Positions 7,393-15,977 of a DNA stretch of 20,609 bases are shown one piece after another (positions within the stretch are counted from its first letter, which is position 1; each line of letters opens with the position of its first letter). A model generated the notes under the pieces. That model was not told where the DNA came from. It did not search any database and saw only the letters and a program-made list of their open reading frames with translations. The position numbers and the translations under genes were made by a program. The stretch lies in contig DATJPR010000108.1 in the NCBI GenBank assembly GCA_035506295.1, positions 1-20,609 of the forward strand. Direction: 5' to 3'. Source of the stretch: DATJPR01 sp035506295. GTDB taxonomy: Bacteria; Bacteroidota; Ignavibacteria; UBA10030; UBA6906.

Positions 7393-8904
7393 ATGAAAGA
7401 AAGGGAAGAATCTGCCGTGCCGGTCGAAATTGACAAACCCCGTTGTCACTGCGCCGTCTTCGGCGTCTACGGTCACCCCCAGGCATCCCAGCTCACCTAC
7501 TACGGTCTCCTCGCCCAGCAACATCGGGGGCAGGAAGGCTCGGGCATCGTTACCGCGGAGTACGACGAACCCGCGAAGAAGCACCGATTTCACGTTCACA
7601 AGGATTTCGGCCTCGTTTCCGACGTGTACGGTGACGACCGGCTTCTCAGCAGAACGTTGCGCGGGAGCAGCGCCATCGGTCACAACCGCTATTCCACCGC
7701 AGGGGCGTCCAACAACAAAGCCAATATCCAGCCGTTTACGGTGTTCTATCGCTCCGGCAACATTGCCGTCGCGCACAACGGCAACCTGACCAACTTCCGC
7801 ACGATCCGGCAGCGCCTGCAGGACGAGGGGACGATTTTCCAGACGACGGCCGACACGGAAGTCATCCTGCATCTTATCGCCCGCAGCCGGAAGAACTCGC
7901 AGATCGAACAGATCCGCGAGGCCCTCTCGGAGATTCGAGGGGCATTCTCGCTCGTGATTCTCACCGAGAACGCCCTCATCGCCGCACGCGATCATGCCGG
8001 TGTCCGACCGCTGGCCATCGGCAGGAAGGGAAATACCTATGTGATCGCGTCCGAGACCGTGGGTTTCGATATTATCGATGCCGAGTATGTCCGGGATGTG
8101 GCGCCGGGGGAGATCGCGGTCATCAATGACGAGACGGTGAAGACAGGGACGATCACGTCGCTGCGCATCGATGGACGGCCGGCAGAGCCGCACCACTGTA
8201 TCTTCGAGTTCATCTACTTTTCGCGCCCGGACAGCCAGATCTTCGGTCATAGTGTCGACAAGGTCCGCAGAAAACTCGGAAAGAACCTTGCGAACGCGCA
8301 TCCGGTCGTGCCGAAAGACGCAAACGACAAAGTCATTGTTATTAATGTACCCGACTCGAGCAACACCGCGACCATGGGCTACGTCCAACAGACCATCAAG
8401 AACGGCGGCAAGGCAAGGCTGGAGATCGGCCTGATACGAAGCCACTACATCGGGCGGACATTCATCCAGCCGAGCCAGGATGTGCGCGAGAACAAGGTCA
8501 AGACGAAATTCAACACCGTGAAGGGTGTGCTGAAAGATCGCGTTGTGACCATCGTGGACGACTCCATTGTCCGGGGGACGACATCGAAACAACTCGTGCA
8601 GTTAATCCGCCAGGCGGGGCCAAAGGAAGTCCATTTCCGGGTGACCGCGCCGCCCATCAAGTTTCCCTGTCACTATGGGATGGATTTCCCCACGCAAGAA
8701 GAGTTGATCGCGAACCAATGCGGCGGTGACATCGACGCCATCGCGGACGAGCTCGGCGTCGACAGCCTCGGGTATCTTTCGATTGAGGATCTCCTGGCGT
8801 CAGCTCCGCAGGAGAACGGGGAACACTACTGCACCGCATGCTTCAGCGGGAAGTATCCGATCCCCATCGATCCGCAGCAGTCGAAAAATGAGAATGATGC
8901 ATGA
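7393..8904 (+). CDS. purF: amidophosphoribosyltransferase (glutamine PRPP amidotransferase, Fe-S type)
   Basis: Catalyses the first committed step of purine synthesis: PRPP plus glutamine to 5-phosphoribosylamine. It has 503 residues from this ATG. The N-terminal glutaminase domain should have Cys20 as nucleophile (CAVFGVYG), exposed by removal of a short propeptide as in Bacillus subtilis PurF; the residue after it is Ala where Gly is common. QQHRGQEGSGI, SAIGHNRYST and AVAHNGNLTN follow. The phosphoribosyltransferase domain has the PRPP loop VVTIVDDSIVRGTT (384-397). Cys269, Cys426, Cys480 and Cys483 match the four [4Fe-4S] ligands of the B. subtilis type. The alternative start is GTG at 7417, preceded by AGGGAAG and better placed relative to the promoter; it would shorten the propeptide to 11 residues. 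The stop overlaps pgsA by ATGA. Confidence 0.96.
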   Translation: MKEREESAVPVEIDKPRCHCAVFGVYGHPQASQLTYYGLLAQQHRGQEGSGIVTAEYDEPAKKHRFHVHKDFGLVSDVYGDDRLLSRTLRGSSAIGHNRYSTAGASNNKANIQPFTVFYRSGNIAVAHNGNLTNFRTIRQRLQDEGTIFQTTADTEVILHLIARSRKNSQIEQIREALSEIRGAFSLVILTENALIAARDHAGVRPLAIGRKGNTYVIASETVGFDIIDAEYVRDVAPGEIAVINDETVKTGTITSLRIDGRPAEPHHCIFEFIYFSRPDSQIFGHSVDKVRRKLGKNLANAHPVVPKDANDKVIVINVPDSSNTATMGYVQQTIKNGGKARLEIGLIRSHYIGRTFIQPSQDVRENKVKTKFNTVKGVLKDRVVTIVDDSIVRGTTSKQLVQLIRQAGPKEVHFRVTAPPIKFPCHYGMDFPTQEELIANQCGGDIDAIADELGVDSLGYLSIEDLLASAPQENGEHYCTACFSGKYPIPIDPQQSKNENDA

Positions 8905-9488
8905 GCGAACGCGCCGACATGGCTCGTGCTTCCTCGAGGTTCTGGACCGTGTCCAACATGCTCAGCCTGTCACGGGTCGTACTGGCGATACCGTTCCTGC
9001 TGGTTACGCTCATGGATGTCCCCGGCGGGCGCTGGTGGGCTGTCGCGATCATCGTGGTAGGCGCGCTGACGGACAATCTTGACGGCCTCATCGCGCGACG
9101 GAGGAATGAAATCAGCGAATGGGGGAAGATCCTGGATCCCCTCGGCGATAAGGTTGGCCTGGGTGCAGTCGCCGTTGTGTTGTTGGTGAAGAATGTGCTT
9201 CCCCTCTGGTTTTTCCTCGTGTATATCGGACGAGACCTCTTGATCCTTGCCGGCGGCATGTATATTCGTGCGACCCGCGGCGTTGTGCTTCCCTCAAACA
9301 AAGCCGGCAAATGGACAGTCGGTGTTGTCGCCGGGACGTTGCTTCTTCGGCTCCTGGATGTCCGGGGTTGGCCGATGGATGGCGCGATGACGGCCAGTGT
9401 TGTCATGATCGTCATCTCGTTCGCGGGGTACGTAGCCCGTTTTGTCGAAGTCGTCCGACCGAGAGAAAGTGTTCATGGGAATTCTTAG
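8901..9488 (+). CDS. pgsA: CDP-alcohol phosphatidyltransferase, probably phosphatidylglycerophosphate synthase
   Basis: Integral membrane protein of 195 residues carrying the full CDP-alcohol phosphotransferase motif: Asp58-x2-Asp61-Gly62-x2-Ala65-Arg66-x8-Gly75-x3-Asp79-x3-Asp83 (TDNLDGLIARRR followed by WGKILDPLGDK). The aspartates bind the catalytic metals. Several hydrophobic helices surround it. The size and the N-terminal NMLSLSRVVLAIPFLL fit PgsA, which makes phosphatidylglycerol phosphate from CDP-diacylglycerol and glycerol-3-phosphate. Phosphatidylserine synthase or another family member cannot be fully excluded. It overlaps purF by 4 bases and ftsY by 14 bases, so translation with ftsY is probably coupled. 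Confidence 0.85.
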   Translation: MSERADMARASSRFWTVSNMLSLSRVVLAIPFLLVTLMDVPGGRWWAVAIIVVGALTDNLDGLIARRRNEISEWGKILDPLGDKVGLGAVAVVLLVKNVLPLWFFLVYIGRDLLILAGGMYIRATRGVVLPSNKAGKWTVGVVAGTLLLRLLDVRGWPMDGAMTASVVMIVISFAGYVARFVEVVRPRESVHGNS

Positions 9489-10428
9489 CGCGATAGGACT
9501 CAGCAAGCTCCGCGATGGGCTCAGCAAAACGCGAGAATCGGTCGTCGGGAAGCTGACACGGCTGGTGACAATCCGCCGTTCTGTTGATGACGACTTTCTG
9601 GGGGAGCTCGAGGAGATCCTCCTTGGCGCGGATGTCGGCGTCGACACAACCACCGAGATCGTCGAGGGATTGCGCGAGCGGGCGAAGACGGAACGGTACG
9701 CGTCGAGCGATGAACTTCTGTCCCTGTTGAAGGACGAGATGCGGCAGCACCTCGCAGGCAACGGGAAGACCGGCGAAGATCCCTTCGTCGTTGACGGTGA
9801 TCGGCCGCAGGTGATCATGGTGGTGGGGATCAACGGTGTGGGGAAGACCACGACGATCGGCAAGCTTGCGCATGGGTTCGTGCGGGCGGGGAAGAGCGTG
9901 TATATCGGAGCCGCGGACACCTTCCGCGCTGCGGCGAACGAACAGCTGGAAATCTGGGCGCAACGTGCGGGGGCGACCCTGATCCGCCAGCAACAGGGCT
10001 CCGATCCCGCGGCCGTGGCGTTCGACACTGTTCACTCGGCGATCGCGCACACCGCCGACGTCGTCATCATCGACACCGCCGGACGCCTGCACACAAAGAT
10101 CAACCTCATGGAAGAACTCCGCAAGATCCGCAGAGTTGTGGAAAAGGTGATCCCGACGGCTCCTCACGAAGTGCTGCTGGTGATCGATGCATCCACGGGT
10201 CAGAACGGGTTACAGCAGGCAAAACAGTTCAGTCAGGCAGTCGGGGTGACCGGGCTTGTCCTGACGAAGCTCGACGGCACGGCGAAGGGCGGCGTTGTCC
10301 TCGCGATCACGAAGACGCTGAACGTGCCGGTGAAGTATGTCGGCGTCGGTGAAGGGCTCGAAGATCTTCAGCCGTTCGACAGAGACGCGTTCATCGACGC
10401 CATGTTTGCCACGGGAGGCGATCACTGA
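9475..10428 (+). CDS. ftsY: signal recognition particle receptor FtsY
   Basis: GTPase that docks ribosome-SRP complexes at the inner membrane. It has 317 residues, the short form without the long acidic A domain of E. coli. The N domain spans about 1-100. The G domain has the P-loop GINGVGKTTTIGKLA (118-132), DTFRAAANEQL (148-158), DTAGRLHTK (200-208) and TKLDGTAKGGV (264-274), followed by the closing KYVGVGEGLEDLQPF. The residues after the first glycine, and the N-domain start MGILSAIGLSKLRDGLSKTR, separate it from Ffh, which would also carry a methionine-rich M domain. The start at 9475 has GAGAGAAAG just upstream; an in-frame ATG at 9442 inside pgsA is less likely. Confidence 0.96.
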   Translation: MGILSAIGLSKLRDGLSKTRESVVGKLTRLVTIRRSVDDDFLGELEEILLGADVGVDTTTEIVEGLRERAKTERYASSDELLSLLKDEMRQHLAGNGKTGEDPFVVDGDRPQVIMVVGINGVGKTTTIGKLAHGFVRAGKSVYIGAADTFRAAANEQLEIWAQRAGATLIRQQQGSDPAAVAFDTVHSAIAHTADVVIIDTAGRLHTKINLMEELRKIRRVVEKVIPTAPHEVLLVIDASTGQNGLQQAKQFSQAVGVTGLVLTKLDGTAKGGVVLAITKTLNVPVKYVGVGEGLEDLQPFDRDAFIDAMFATGGDH

Positions 10429-10429
10429 C

Positions 10430-12208
10430 GTGACGGTAGCGACGTCGAGAAAAATCCAGGTTCTTCCCGAGCACCTCGCGAACAAGATCGCTGCAGGGGA
10501 GGTCATCCAGCGCCCCGAATCGGCGGTGAAGGAACTCCTGGAGAATTCCCTCGACGCCGGGGCGACACGGATCAGCGTCGTTGTGAAAGACGGAGGGACC
10601 TCCTTCATTCAGGTGGCCGACAACGGGAAGGGGATGGATGCCGACGATGCCGCAATGGCGTTTTTGCGGCATGCCACGAGCAAGATCGCAACCTACGACG
10701 ACCTGGAGTCGATCTCGACATTCGGATTCCGCGGCGAGGCTCTTGCCTCAATTGCCGCGGTCGCTCACGTTTCGATGAAGACGCGACGGGCCGAAGACGA
10801 GACCGCCACCATGGTGCGGATCGACGGCGGAGCCGTTCCGCGCATTTCGCGCGAAGCGCGCGAACCGGGGACGACCGTTACGGTGCAAAACCTCTTCTTC
10901 AATGTCCCGGCACGGAAGAAATTTCTCAAGACGAATGCGACCGAATTCCGTCATGTGTATGAAGCGGTCCACCGGGTCGCCATCAGCCACCCCGATCTGG
11001 ACCTGCAGTTCATCGCGGACGACGAGACGATTTTTTCGTTGAAACCCACAACGCTCGATCAACGGTTGATCGACGTGTTCGGCGAGCAGGTCGTGGAGTC
11101 CTTGATCCCGGTGGAAGAAGGGACCGACGTCGTGGTGATGCGCGGGTTTGTGGGAAAGCCGTCGTTCGGCCAAAAAAGCCGGTCGCATCAGTATCTGTTT
11201 CTCAACAAGAGATACATCGTTCATCGGACCATCAGCCACGCGGTCTTCAGCGGCTACGAGCATCTTCTGCTGAAGGGCACGTTTCCCTTCTTCCTGCTCT
11301 TCATCGAACTCGATCCGCGCAACGTCGACGTGAATGTTCATCCCTCCAAGATGGAGGCGAAGTTCTCCGATGAACAGGCGATGTACCACATGGCGGGCGC
11401 CCTGGTTCGCCATGCCCTCTCCGAAGCGCAAGCGGTTCCCGCGCTCAGCGCCGGGTCGGTGGATAGTGCAGGAGATCTCAAGCTCAGTTTCACGCCTCGA
11501 CAGCATCATTGGGATGAAACGCAGGGCACATGGAGGTCCGGACTCGAGGCGCGCCTTCTGGACACCCGACCCGGACCCCAGGAACCCGCCGTTGAGCCTC
11601 CGATGCTGCATCACGAAGAGGTCAAGCCGGAACCGTCGTCCTCAGGGTTGATTTGGCAGCTGCACAACAAATACATCCTCTGCCAGATCCGCAGCGGGAT
11701 GATGATCGTCGACCAGCACGTTGCCCATGAGCGCGTTCTCTATGAGCGCATCCTCGAGCGGTTCAAGTCGGGACTGCACGCGGCGCAACAGCTGCTGTTT
11801 CCGATCACGCTGCAGTTTGCTCCAACCGACTATGCACTCCTTGCCGACCTTCTGCCGCACTTCCAATCAATGGGCTTCGACCTCCGTCTCCTCGGGAAGA
11901 ACGCAGCAGTCGTCGACGGGGTTCCTCCCGAGATCAAGGCGGGCGCCGAAGAGCGCATCGTGCAGGACGTCCTGGGGCTGTACAAGGAATATCAGGAGAA
12001 GGGGATCAGCGACGCGCGCGACAGCCTGGCAAAATCGTACTCGTGCCGGTCCGCCATCAAAGCGGGCGATCCGCTGACTGAACAGGAAATGCGTTCGTTG
12101 ATCGATCAGCTGTTTGCGACGACCATGCCGTATGTCTGCCCGCACGGCAGACCGGTCGTCCTGAGGATATCCATTGACGAGCTGGACAGGAGATTTGGGA
12201 GGATATGA
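10430..12208 (+). CDS. mutL: DNA mismatch repair protein MutL (endonuclease type)
   Basis: GHKL ATPase that links MutS mismatch recognition to strand incision. It has 592 residues. The N-terminal ATPase has IAAGEVIQRPESAVKELLENSLDAGAT spread over 20-46 (catalytic Glu35 and Mg-binding Asn39), DNGKGMD (64-70) and STFGFRGEALASI (96-108). A variable Pro-rich linker (about 365-400) leads to the C-terminal domain. There the nuclease motif is DQHVAHERVLYE, starting at Asp428, and the supporting metal-site motifs SYSCRSAIKAGD (Cys539) and CPHGRP (Cys570) are present. It is thus a nicking MutL, expected in genomes that lack MutH. The GTG start stands 1 base after the ftsY stop with GGGAGG upstream; the open frame extends to 10337 inside ftsY, but that extension has no MutL character. 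mutS is not in the window. Confidence 0.95.
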   Translation: MTVATSRKIQVLPEHLANKIAAGEVIQRPESAVKELLENSLDAGATRISVVVKDGGTSFIQVADNGKGMDADDAAMAFLRHATSKIATYDDLESISTFGFRGEALASIAAVAHVSMKTRRAEDETATMVRIDGGAVPRISREAREPGTTVTVQNLFFNVPARKKFLKTNATEFRHVYEAVHRVAISHPDLDLQFIADDETIFSLKPTTLDQRLIDVFGEQVVESLIPVEEGTDVVVMRGFVGKPSFGQKSRSHQYLFLNKRYIVHRTISHAVFSGYEHLLLKGTFPFFLLFIELDPRNVDVNVHPSKMEAKFSDEQAMYHMAGALVRHALSEAQAVPALSAGSVDSAGDLKLSFTPRQHHWDETQGTWRSGLEARLLDTRPGPQEPAVEPPMLHHEEVKPEPSSSGLIWQLHNKYILCQIRSGMMIVDQHVAHERVLYERILERFKSGLHAAQQLLFPITLQFAPTDYALLADLLPHFQSMGFDLRLLGKNAAVVDGVPPEIKAGAEERIVQDVLGLYKEYQEKGISDARDSLAKSYSCRSAIKAGDPLTEQEMRSLIDQLFATTMPYVCPHGRPVVLRISIDELDRRFGRI

Positions 12209-12211
12209 GCG

Positions 12212-13873
12212 ATGGCGAAGGACGGAGAAATCAGAGAAGGTCTCGACCGCTGGCAGGATCGCGCGCAAGGGCAACCGCTGCGTGATGGAGTGAGCTTCAC
12301 GACGGTGAGCGGGGAGGAGGTCGATCTTCTCTACTCGCCGGAAAGCATCAGGGGACTTGATTACATGACCGATCTGGGCTTCCCGGGCGAGTATCCCTAC
12401 ACCCGGGGAATCCACTCGACCATGTACCGGGGGAAACTCTGGACGATGCGGCAGTTCGCCGGGTTCGGGACGCCGGAAGATACCAATGCGCGGTATCAGT
12501 ATTTGCTGACGCATGGACAGACGGGGCTTTCCGTTGCGTTCGATCTACCGACGCTTATGGGCAGAGATTGCGACGAGCCGGTGTCCGAGGGCGAGGTCGG
12601 TATCTGCGGGGTCTCCATCAGCTCGCTGGCCGACATGGAAATACTCTTCAAAGGAATAATGCTGAGAGATATTTCCACGTCAATGACGATCAACGCCCCG
12701 GCGGCGATGATGCTTGCGCTATACGTGGCGGTTGCGCTCCGCCAGGGCGCGAAGCCGGCGGAACTCCGGGGAACGATTCAGGCAGACATTCTCAAGGAAT
12801 ACATCGCGCAGAAGGAGTGGATCTACCCGCCGCGGCCCAGCATGCGCATCGTGACGGACATGATCGAGTACTGCACCCGCGAGATGCCGCTCTGGAACCC
12901 CATCTCGATCAGCGGATATCACATCAGGGAGGCGGGGTCCACGGCAGTCCAGGAGCTGGCGTTCACGCTAGCCGACGGGTTCGCATACGTCGAAGAAGCT
13001 GTGCGACGGGGGCTGGACGTCGACAGTTTTGCGCCCCGGCTCTCGTTCTTCTTCAATTCGCACCTGGATTTCTTCGAGGAGATTGCCAAGTACCGCGCTG
13101 CCCGGCGGATTTGGGCGAAAAGAATGAAGGAGCGCTATCACGCGAAAAACCCGCGGTCGTTGATGCTGCGCTTCCATACCCAGACCGCGGGCTGCACGCT
13201 GACGGCGCAACAGCCGGAGAATAACATTGTCAGGACTGCGTTCCAGGCGCTTGCCGGGGTTCTCGGCGGCACGCAGTCGCTCCACACGAATTCGATGGAT
13301 GAGACACTGGCCCTGCCTTCGGAAAAGGCGGTCAAGATCGCACTCAGGACCCAGCAGATCATCGCCCACGAAACCGGCGTTGCCAACACCATCGATCCGC
13401 TCGGCGGCAGCTACTTCCTGGAATCGCTGACCGGGAAAATGGAAAAGGAAGCCGAGGCCTACTTCGAACGGATCGACGCGCTCGGCGGCGTCATCCCCGC
13501 CATCGAGGCGGGCTTTTTCCAGAAGGAAATTGCCGAGGCAGCATACCGCTATCAAGTGGAGCTCGATCTGAAGAAGAAGATCATCGTCGGCGTCAATGAG
13601 TTCGTCGAAGAGGACGAGCAGCTGTCCATCCCGATCCTGGAAATATCGCCGGCGGTGGAGCGAAAGCAGCGGGAGCGCATCCGTGATGTCCGCTCAGGCA
13701 GGGATGCACAAGCCGTACGGACATCTCTCGAAGGCCTGAAAAATGCGGCGCAGGATGGATCCAACATCATGCCCTCCTTGCTGGCGTGTGCTCAGTCGTA
13801 TGTGACACTCGGTGAAATGTGCGGAGCTCTGACCGCGGTGTTCGGGTATCATGAAGAGATCGCCTCATTCTAA
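12212..13873 (+). CDS. adenosylcobalamin-dependent acyl-CoA mutase large subunit, isobutyryl-CoA mutase-like
   Basis: Large subunit (553 residues) of the methylmalonyl-CoA mutase superfamily: the substrate-binding TIM barrel without the C-terminal B12-binding domain. Conserved blocks are STMYRGKLWTMRQFAGFGT (69-87), GLSVAFDLPT (105-114), DILKEYIAQKEWIYPPRPSM (192-211), NPISISGYHIREAGST (229-244, His237 being the catalytic-site His244 of the Propionibacterium enzyme) and TQSLHTNSMDE. The positions matching Tyr89 and Arg207 of methylmalonyl-CoA mutase are Phe82 and Gln200. This Phe/Gln pair is the one reported for isobutyryl-CoA mutase IcmA (Phe80/Gln198); without Arg207 the methylmalonyl carboxylate loses its partner. 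The likely reaction is therefore isobutyryl-CoA to n-butyryl-CoA, or a related branched acyl-CoA. A separate small B12 subunit must be encoded elsewhere. The ATG has GGGAGG 8 bases upstream, 3 bases after mutL. Confidence 0.88.
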   Translation: MAKDGEIREGLDRWQDRAQGQPLRDGVSFTTVSGEEVDLLYSPESIRGLDYMTDLGFPGEYPYTRGIHSTMYRGKLWTMRQFAGFGTPEDTNARYQYLLTHGQTGLSVAFDLPTLMGRDCDEPVSEGEVGICGVSISSLADMEILFKGIMLRDISTSMTINAPAAMMLALYVAVALRQGAKPAELRGTIQADILKEYIAQKEWIYPPRPSMRIVTDMIEYCTREMPLWNPISISGYHIREAGSTAVQELAFTLADGFAYVEEAVRRGLDVDSFAPRLSFFFNSHLDFFEEIAKYRAARRIWAKRMKERYHAKNPRSLMLRFHTQTAGCTLTAQQPENNIVRTAFQALAGVLGGTQSLHTNSMDETLALPSEKAVKIALRTQQIIAHETGVANTIDPLGGSYFLESLTGKMEKEAEAYFERIDALGGVIPAIEAGFFQKEIAEAAYRYQVELDLKKKIIVGVNEFVEEDEQLSIPILEISPAVERKQRERIRDVRSGRDAQAVRTSLEGLKNAAQDGSNIMPSLLACAQSYVTLGEMCGALTAVFGYHEEIASF

Positions 13874-13897
13874 TGGCCTGACGCAAAAGGGAACGCC

Positions 13898-15022
13898 ATG
13901 AGCAAAGCTGTGGTCGCTGTTCTGAAAACTTCCCCGGAAACCGTTCTTGACGACTATCAAAGACTCGCCGAGCTCGCCGGGATGTCCGGAGCTCTCGACA
14001 AAGGTGCGACGACGATTCTGAAAGACAATATCTCGTGGCATTTTCCGTTCCCCGCTGCGAACACGACGCCGTGGCAGCTTGAAGGGACGATCCTGGCTTT
14101 GCAGAACTCCGGGCATGCACCGATAACCTGCGTTCAGAACAAGACTGTTGTCACGGACGCGTTTAAGGGGGAAGACTTGAATCACTTCCTCCCCGTATTT
14201 GGGAAGTATCACATTCCCGTGCTCTACAATTTCCGGGGCGGGGACATGACCTGGGTGCAGTACCGGCCGAAACAAAAGATGCACGTCCTGGACTCGATTT
14301 TTCCCGACGGTATTCACATTCCGGATTACTTCTTCGGAAAGAACATCGTCCACCTGCCAACCGTCAAGTGCCACATCTACGCAGGGACGACGGGGGCGAT
14401 GAAGAATGCATTCGGGGGACTGCTGAACTCGAAGCGACACTACACGCACAGTTGGATCCACGAAACGCTCGTCGACCTTCTGGCCATCCAGAAGGAAATC
14501 CATAGCGGCGTCTTTGCCATGATGGATGGGACGACTGCCGGCGACGGGCCGGGACCGCGGACCATGCGACCGAAAGTGAAGGACATTATTCTTGCAAGCG
14601 CCGATCAGGTTGCCGTCGACGCCATCGCGGCCAAGATGATGGGCTTCGATCCTCTGGGATTGAAATTCATCAACCTCGCGCACCATGATGGACTGGGGTG
14701 CGGTGATCCGAGAGAGATCACGGTTGTCGGCGCAGATATATCGAACGAATCGTGGGGGTTCACGGTGGGAAACAACGGGGCCAGCCTCTTTGGCAACCTC
14801 GCCTGGTTCGGGCCATTGCGCGGACTGCAAAACCTCTTTTTCCGGACGCCCATGGTCCATGCGTTCATTCTCGCTTCTGAGGTGTACCATGACTACTACC
14901 GGTGGCCGTTGCGCGACCGGAGGGTCTTTCACACCTGGTGCGAGACGACCTCCTGGGGCCGGCTGTTTCAGGAATACGGTTCAGGGGTGCCGCGCACCGT
15001 TTCCGCCGGAGTCTCCCGATGA
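13898..15022 (+). CDS. DUF362 domain-containing protein
   Basis: Protein of 374 residues recognised as DUF362 from the central part: NIVHLPTVKCHIYAGTTGAM, then KNAFGGLLNSKRHYTHSWIH and DGTTAGDGPGPRTMRPK, followed by ADQVAVDAIAAKMMGFDP. No biochemical role is established for this family. Many DUF362 proteins carry a [4Fe-4S] ferredoxin domain; here the cysteines are scattered (VKCH, LGCGD, TWCET) and no CxxCxxC cluster motif exists. No signal peptide is visible. It starts 25 bases after the mutase stop with AAGGGAA as ribosome-binding site and is probably co-transcribed with it. A functional link to the mutase is not demonstrated. Confidence 0.8.
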   Translation: MSKAVVAVLKTSPETVLDDYQRLAELAGMSGALDKGATTILKDNISWHFPFPAANTTPWQLEGTILALQNSGHAPITCVQNKTVVTDAFKGEDLNHFLPVFGKYHIPVLYNFRGGDMTWVQYRPKQKMHVLDSIFPDGIHIPDYFFGKNIVHLPTVKCHIYAGTTGAMKNAFGGLLNSKRHYTHSWIHETLVDLLAIQKEIHSGVFAMMDGTTAGDGPGPRTMRPKVKDIILASADQVAVDAIAAKMMGFDPLGLKFINLAHHDGLGCGDPREITVVGADISNESWGFTVGNNGASLFGNLAWFGPLRGLQNLFFRTPMVHAFILASEVYHDYYRWPLRDRRVFHTWCETTSWGRLFQEYGSGVPRTVSAGVSR

Positions 15023-15050
15023 ACCCCACCGATCATCATGAGGATCGTCG

Positions 15051-15977
15051 ATGAGCGCAAAGTCTCGCGGCGAGCTGATGCTCTTCCTCATCACGTTCAT
15101 TTGGGGGAGCACGTTCGTTACGGGGAAACTGGTGCTGGCGCAGGTGAGCCCTCTGCAGATGATGGTAATTCGATTCGGCCTCTCTTCCATCGTGTTCCTT
15201 GGGATCGGCCGGGGGCGCATGTTCCCCATTGCGTGGCGGTCCGTGGCGAAAGCCGCATTTCTGGGCCTTCTGCTCTTCCTCGGGTTCATCGCCCAGACAA
15301 TCGGTCTGCAGTGGACGACGGCTTCGAAGTCAGCCTTCATCACAGGGATGATGGTCGTGCTTGTGCCGATCCTGCAGGTCCTGGTTGAGCGGAAATCGCC
15401 GAAGATCGGCAACATTGTCGGCATCCTGATCGTGGCGGCGGGGCTCTGGAGCCTCACGTCACCGCGGGGCGGCACGTTCAACGCCGGCGATGCTCTCACT
15501 CTTCTTTGCGCCGTCTTTTTCACGGGATACATTGTCTACCTCGATATGATATCTCCCGAAATGACTGCGCTGCAACTCACCTTTGTGCACGTCGGCGTCG
15601 CCGGATTGCTCTCGTTGATTTCCCTGTTGCTCTTCGACTCCGTGAAGATCTCTCTCGACACGCGCGGCATCGGGCTCATCCTGTATCTGACCCTGTTCTC
15701 CACTGTTCTGACGACGCTCGTGCAAACACGTTTTCAGAAGGAGACCACTCCCACGCGTGCCGCGATCATCTTCACCATCGAACCGGTCGTGGCAGCCCTG
15801 CTCGCGTATGCCATCTTGCATGATGAGCTGGGTGTGGCCGGCGTCGCGGGAGGCGTGCTGATCGTCGTCGGGGTCCTTGTGTCAGAACTCTCGGATGGAA
15901 TCCCCGGATTGAACAGGCCTGTGCTGCGACAGAGCGGTCTTCAGGAAGTCTCGTCATCGACGATCGACCATGAATAA
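15051..15977 (+). CDS. EamA/DMT-family transporter
   Basis: Inner-membrane protein of 308 residues with about ten hydrophobic segments arranged as two repeated EamA halves. The first half starts with ELMLFLITFIWGSTFVTGKL, the typical N-terminal helix with the W-G-S-T-F motif. The second half includes FTGYIVYLDM and ends with EPVVAALLAYAILHDELGV, the family's characteristic penultimate-helix motif. These proteins usually export metabolites or amino acids; the substrate cannot be told. AGGA stands 8 bases before the ATG. Its last 8 bases overlap the acylphosphatase gene. Confidence 0.9.
   Translation: MSAKSRGELMLFLITFIWGSTFVTGKLVLAQVSPLQMMVIRFGLSSIVFLGIGRGRMFPIAWRSVAKAAFLGLLLFLGFIAQTIGLQWTTASKSAFITGMMVVLVPILQVLVERKSPKIGNIVGILIVAAGLWSLTSPRGGTFNAGDALTLLCAVFFTGYIVYLDMISPEMTALQLTFVHVGVAGLLSLISLLLFDSVKISLDTRGIGLILYLTLFSTVLTTLVQTRFQKETTPTRAAIIFTIEPVVAALLAYAILHDELGVAGVAGGVLIVVGVLVSELSDGIPGLNRPVLRQSGLQEVSSSTIDHE

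Noticed and set aside
7288..8592. Long minus-strand open frame of 434 codons opposite purF and the end of nadB
   Set aside because: It is entirely antisense to two clear enzymes, its translation is Arg/Asp/Val-rich with no recognisable motif, and such frames are expected opposite GC-rich genes.
10337..10429. N-terminal extension of mutL into ftsY
   Set aside because: The extra residues are ftsY read out of frame; the conserved MutL N-terminus starts just after the GTG at 10430.
13865..14932. Minus-strand open frame of 355 codons opposite the DUF362 gene
   Set aside because: The plus-strand reading has recognised family motifs and a ribosome-binding site; the antisense translation shows no family features.
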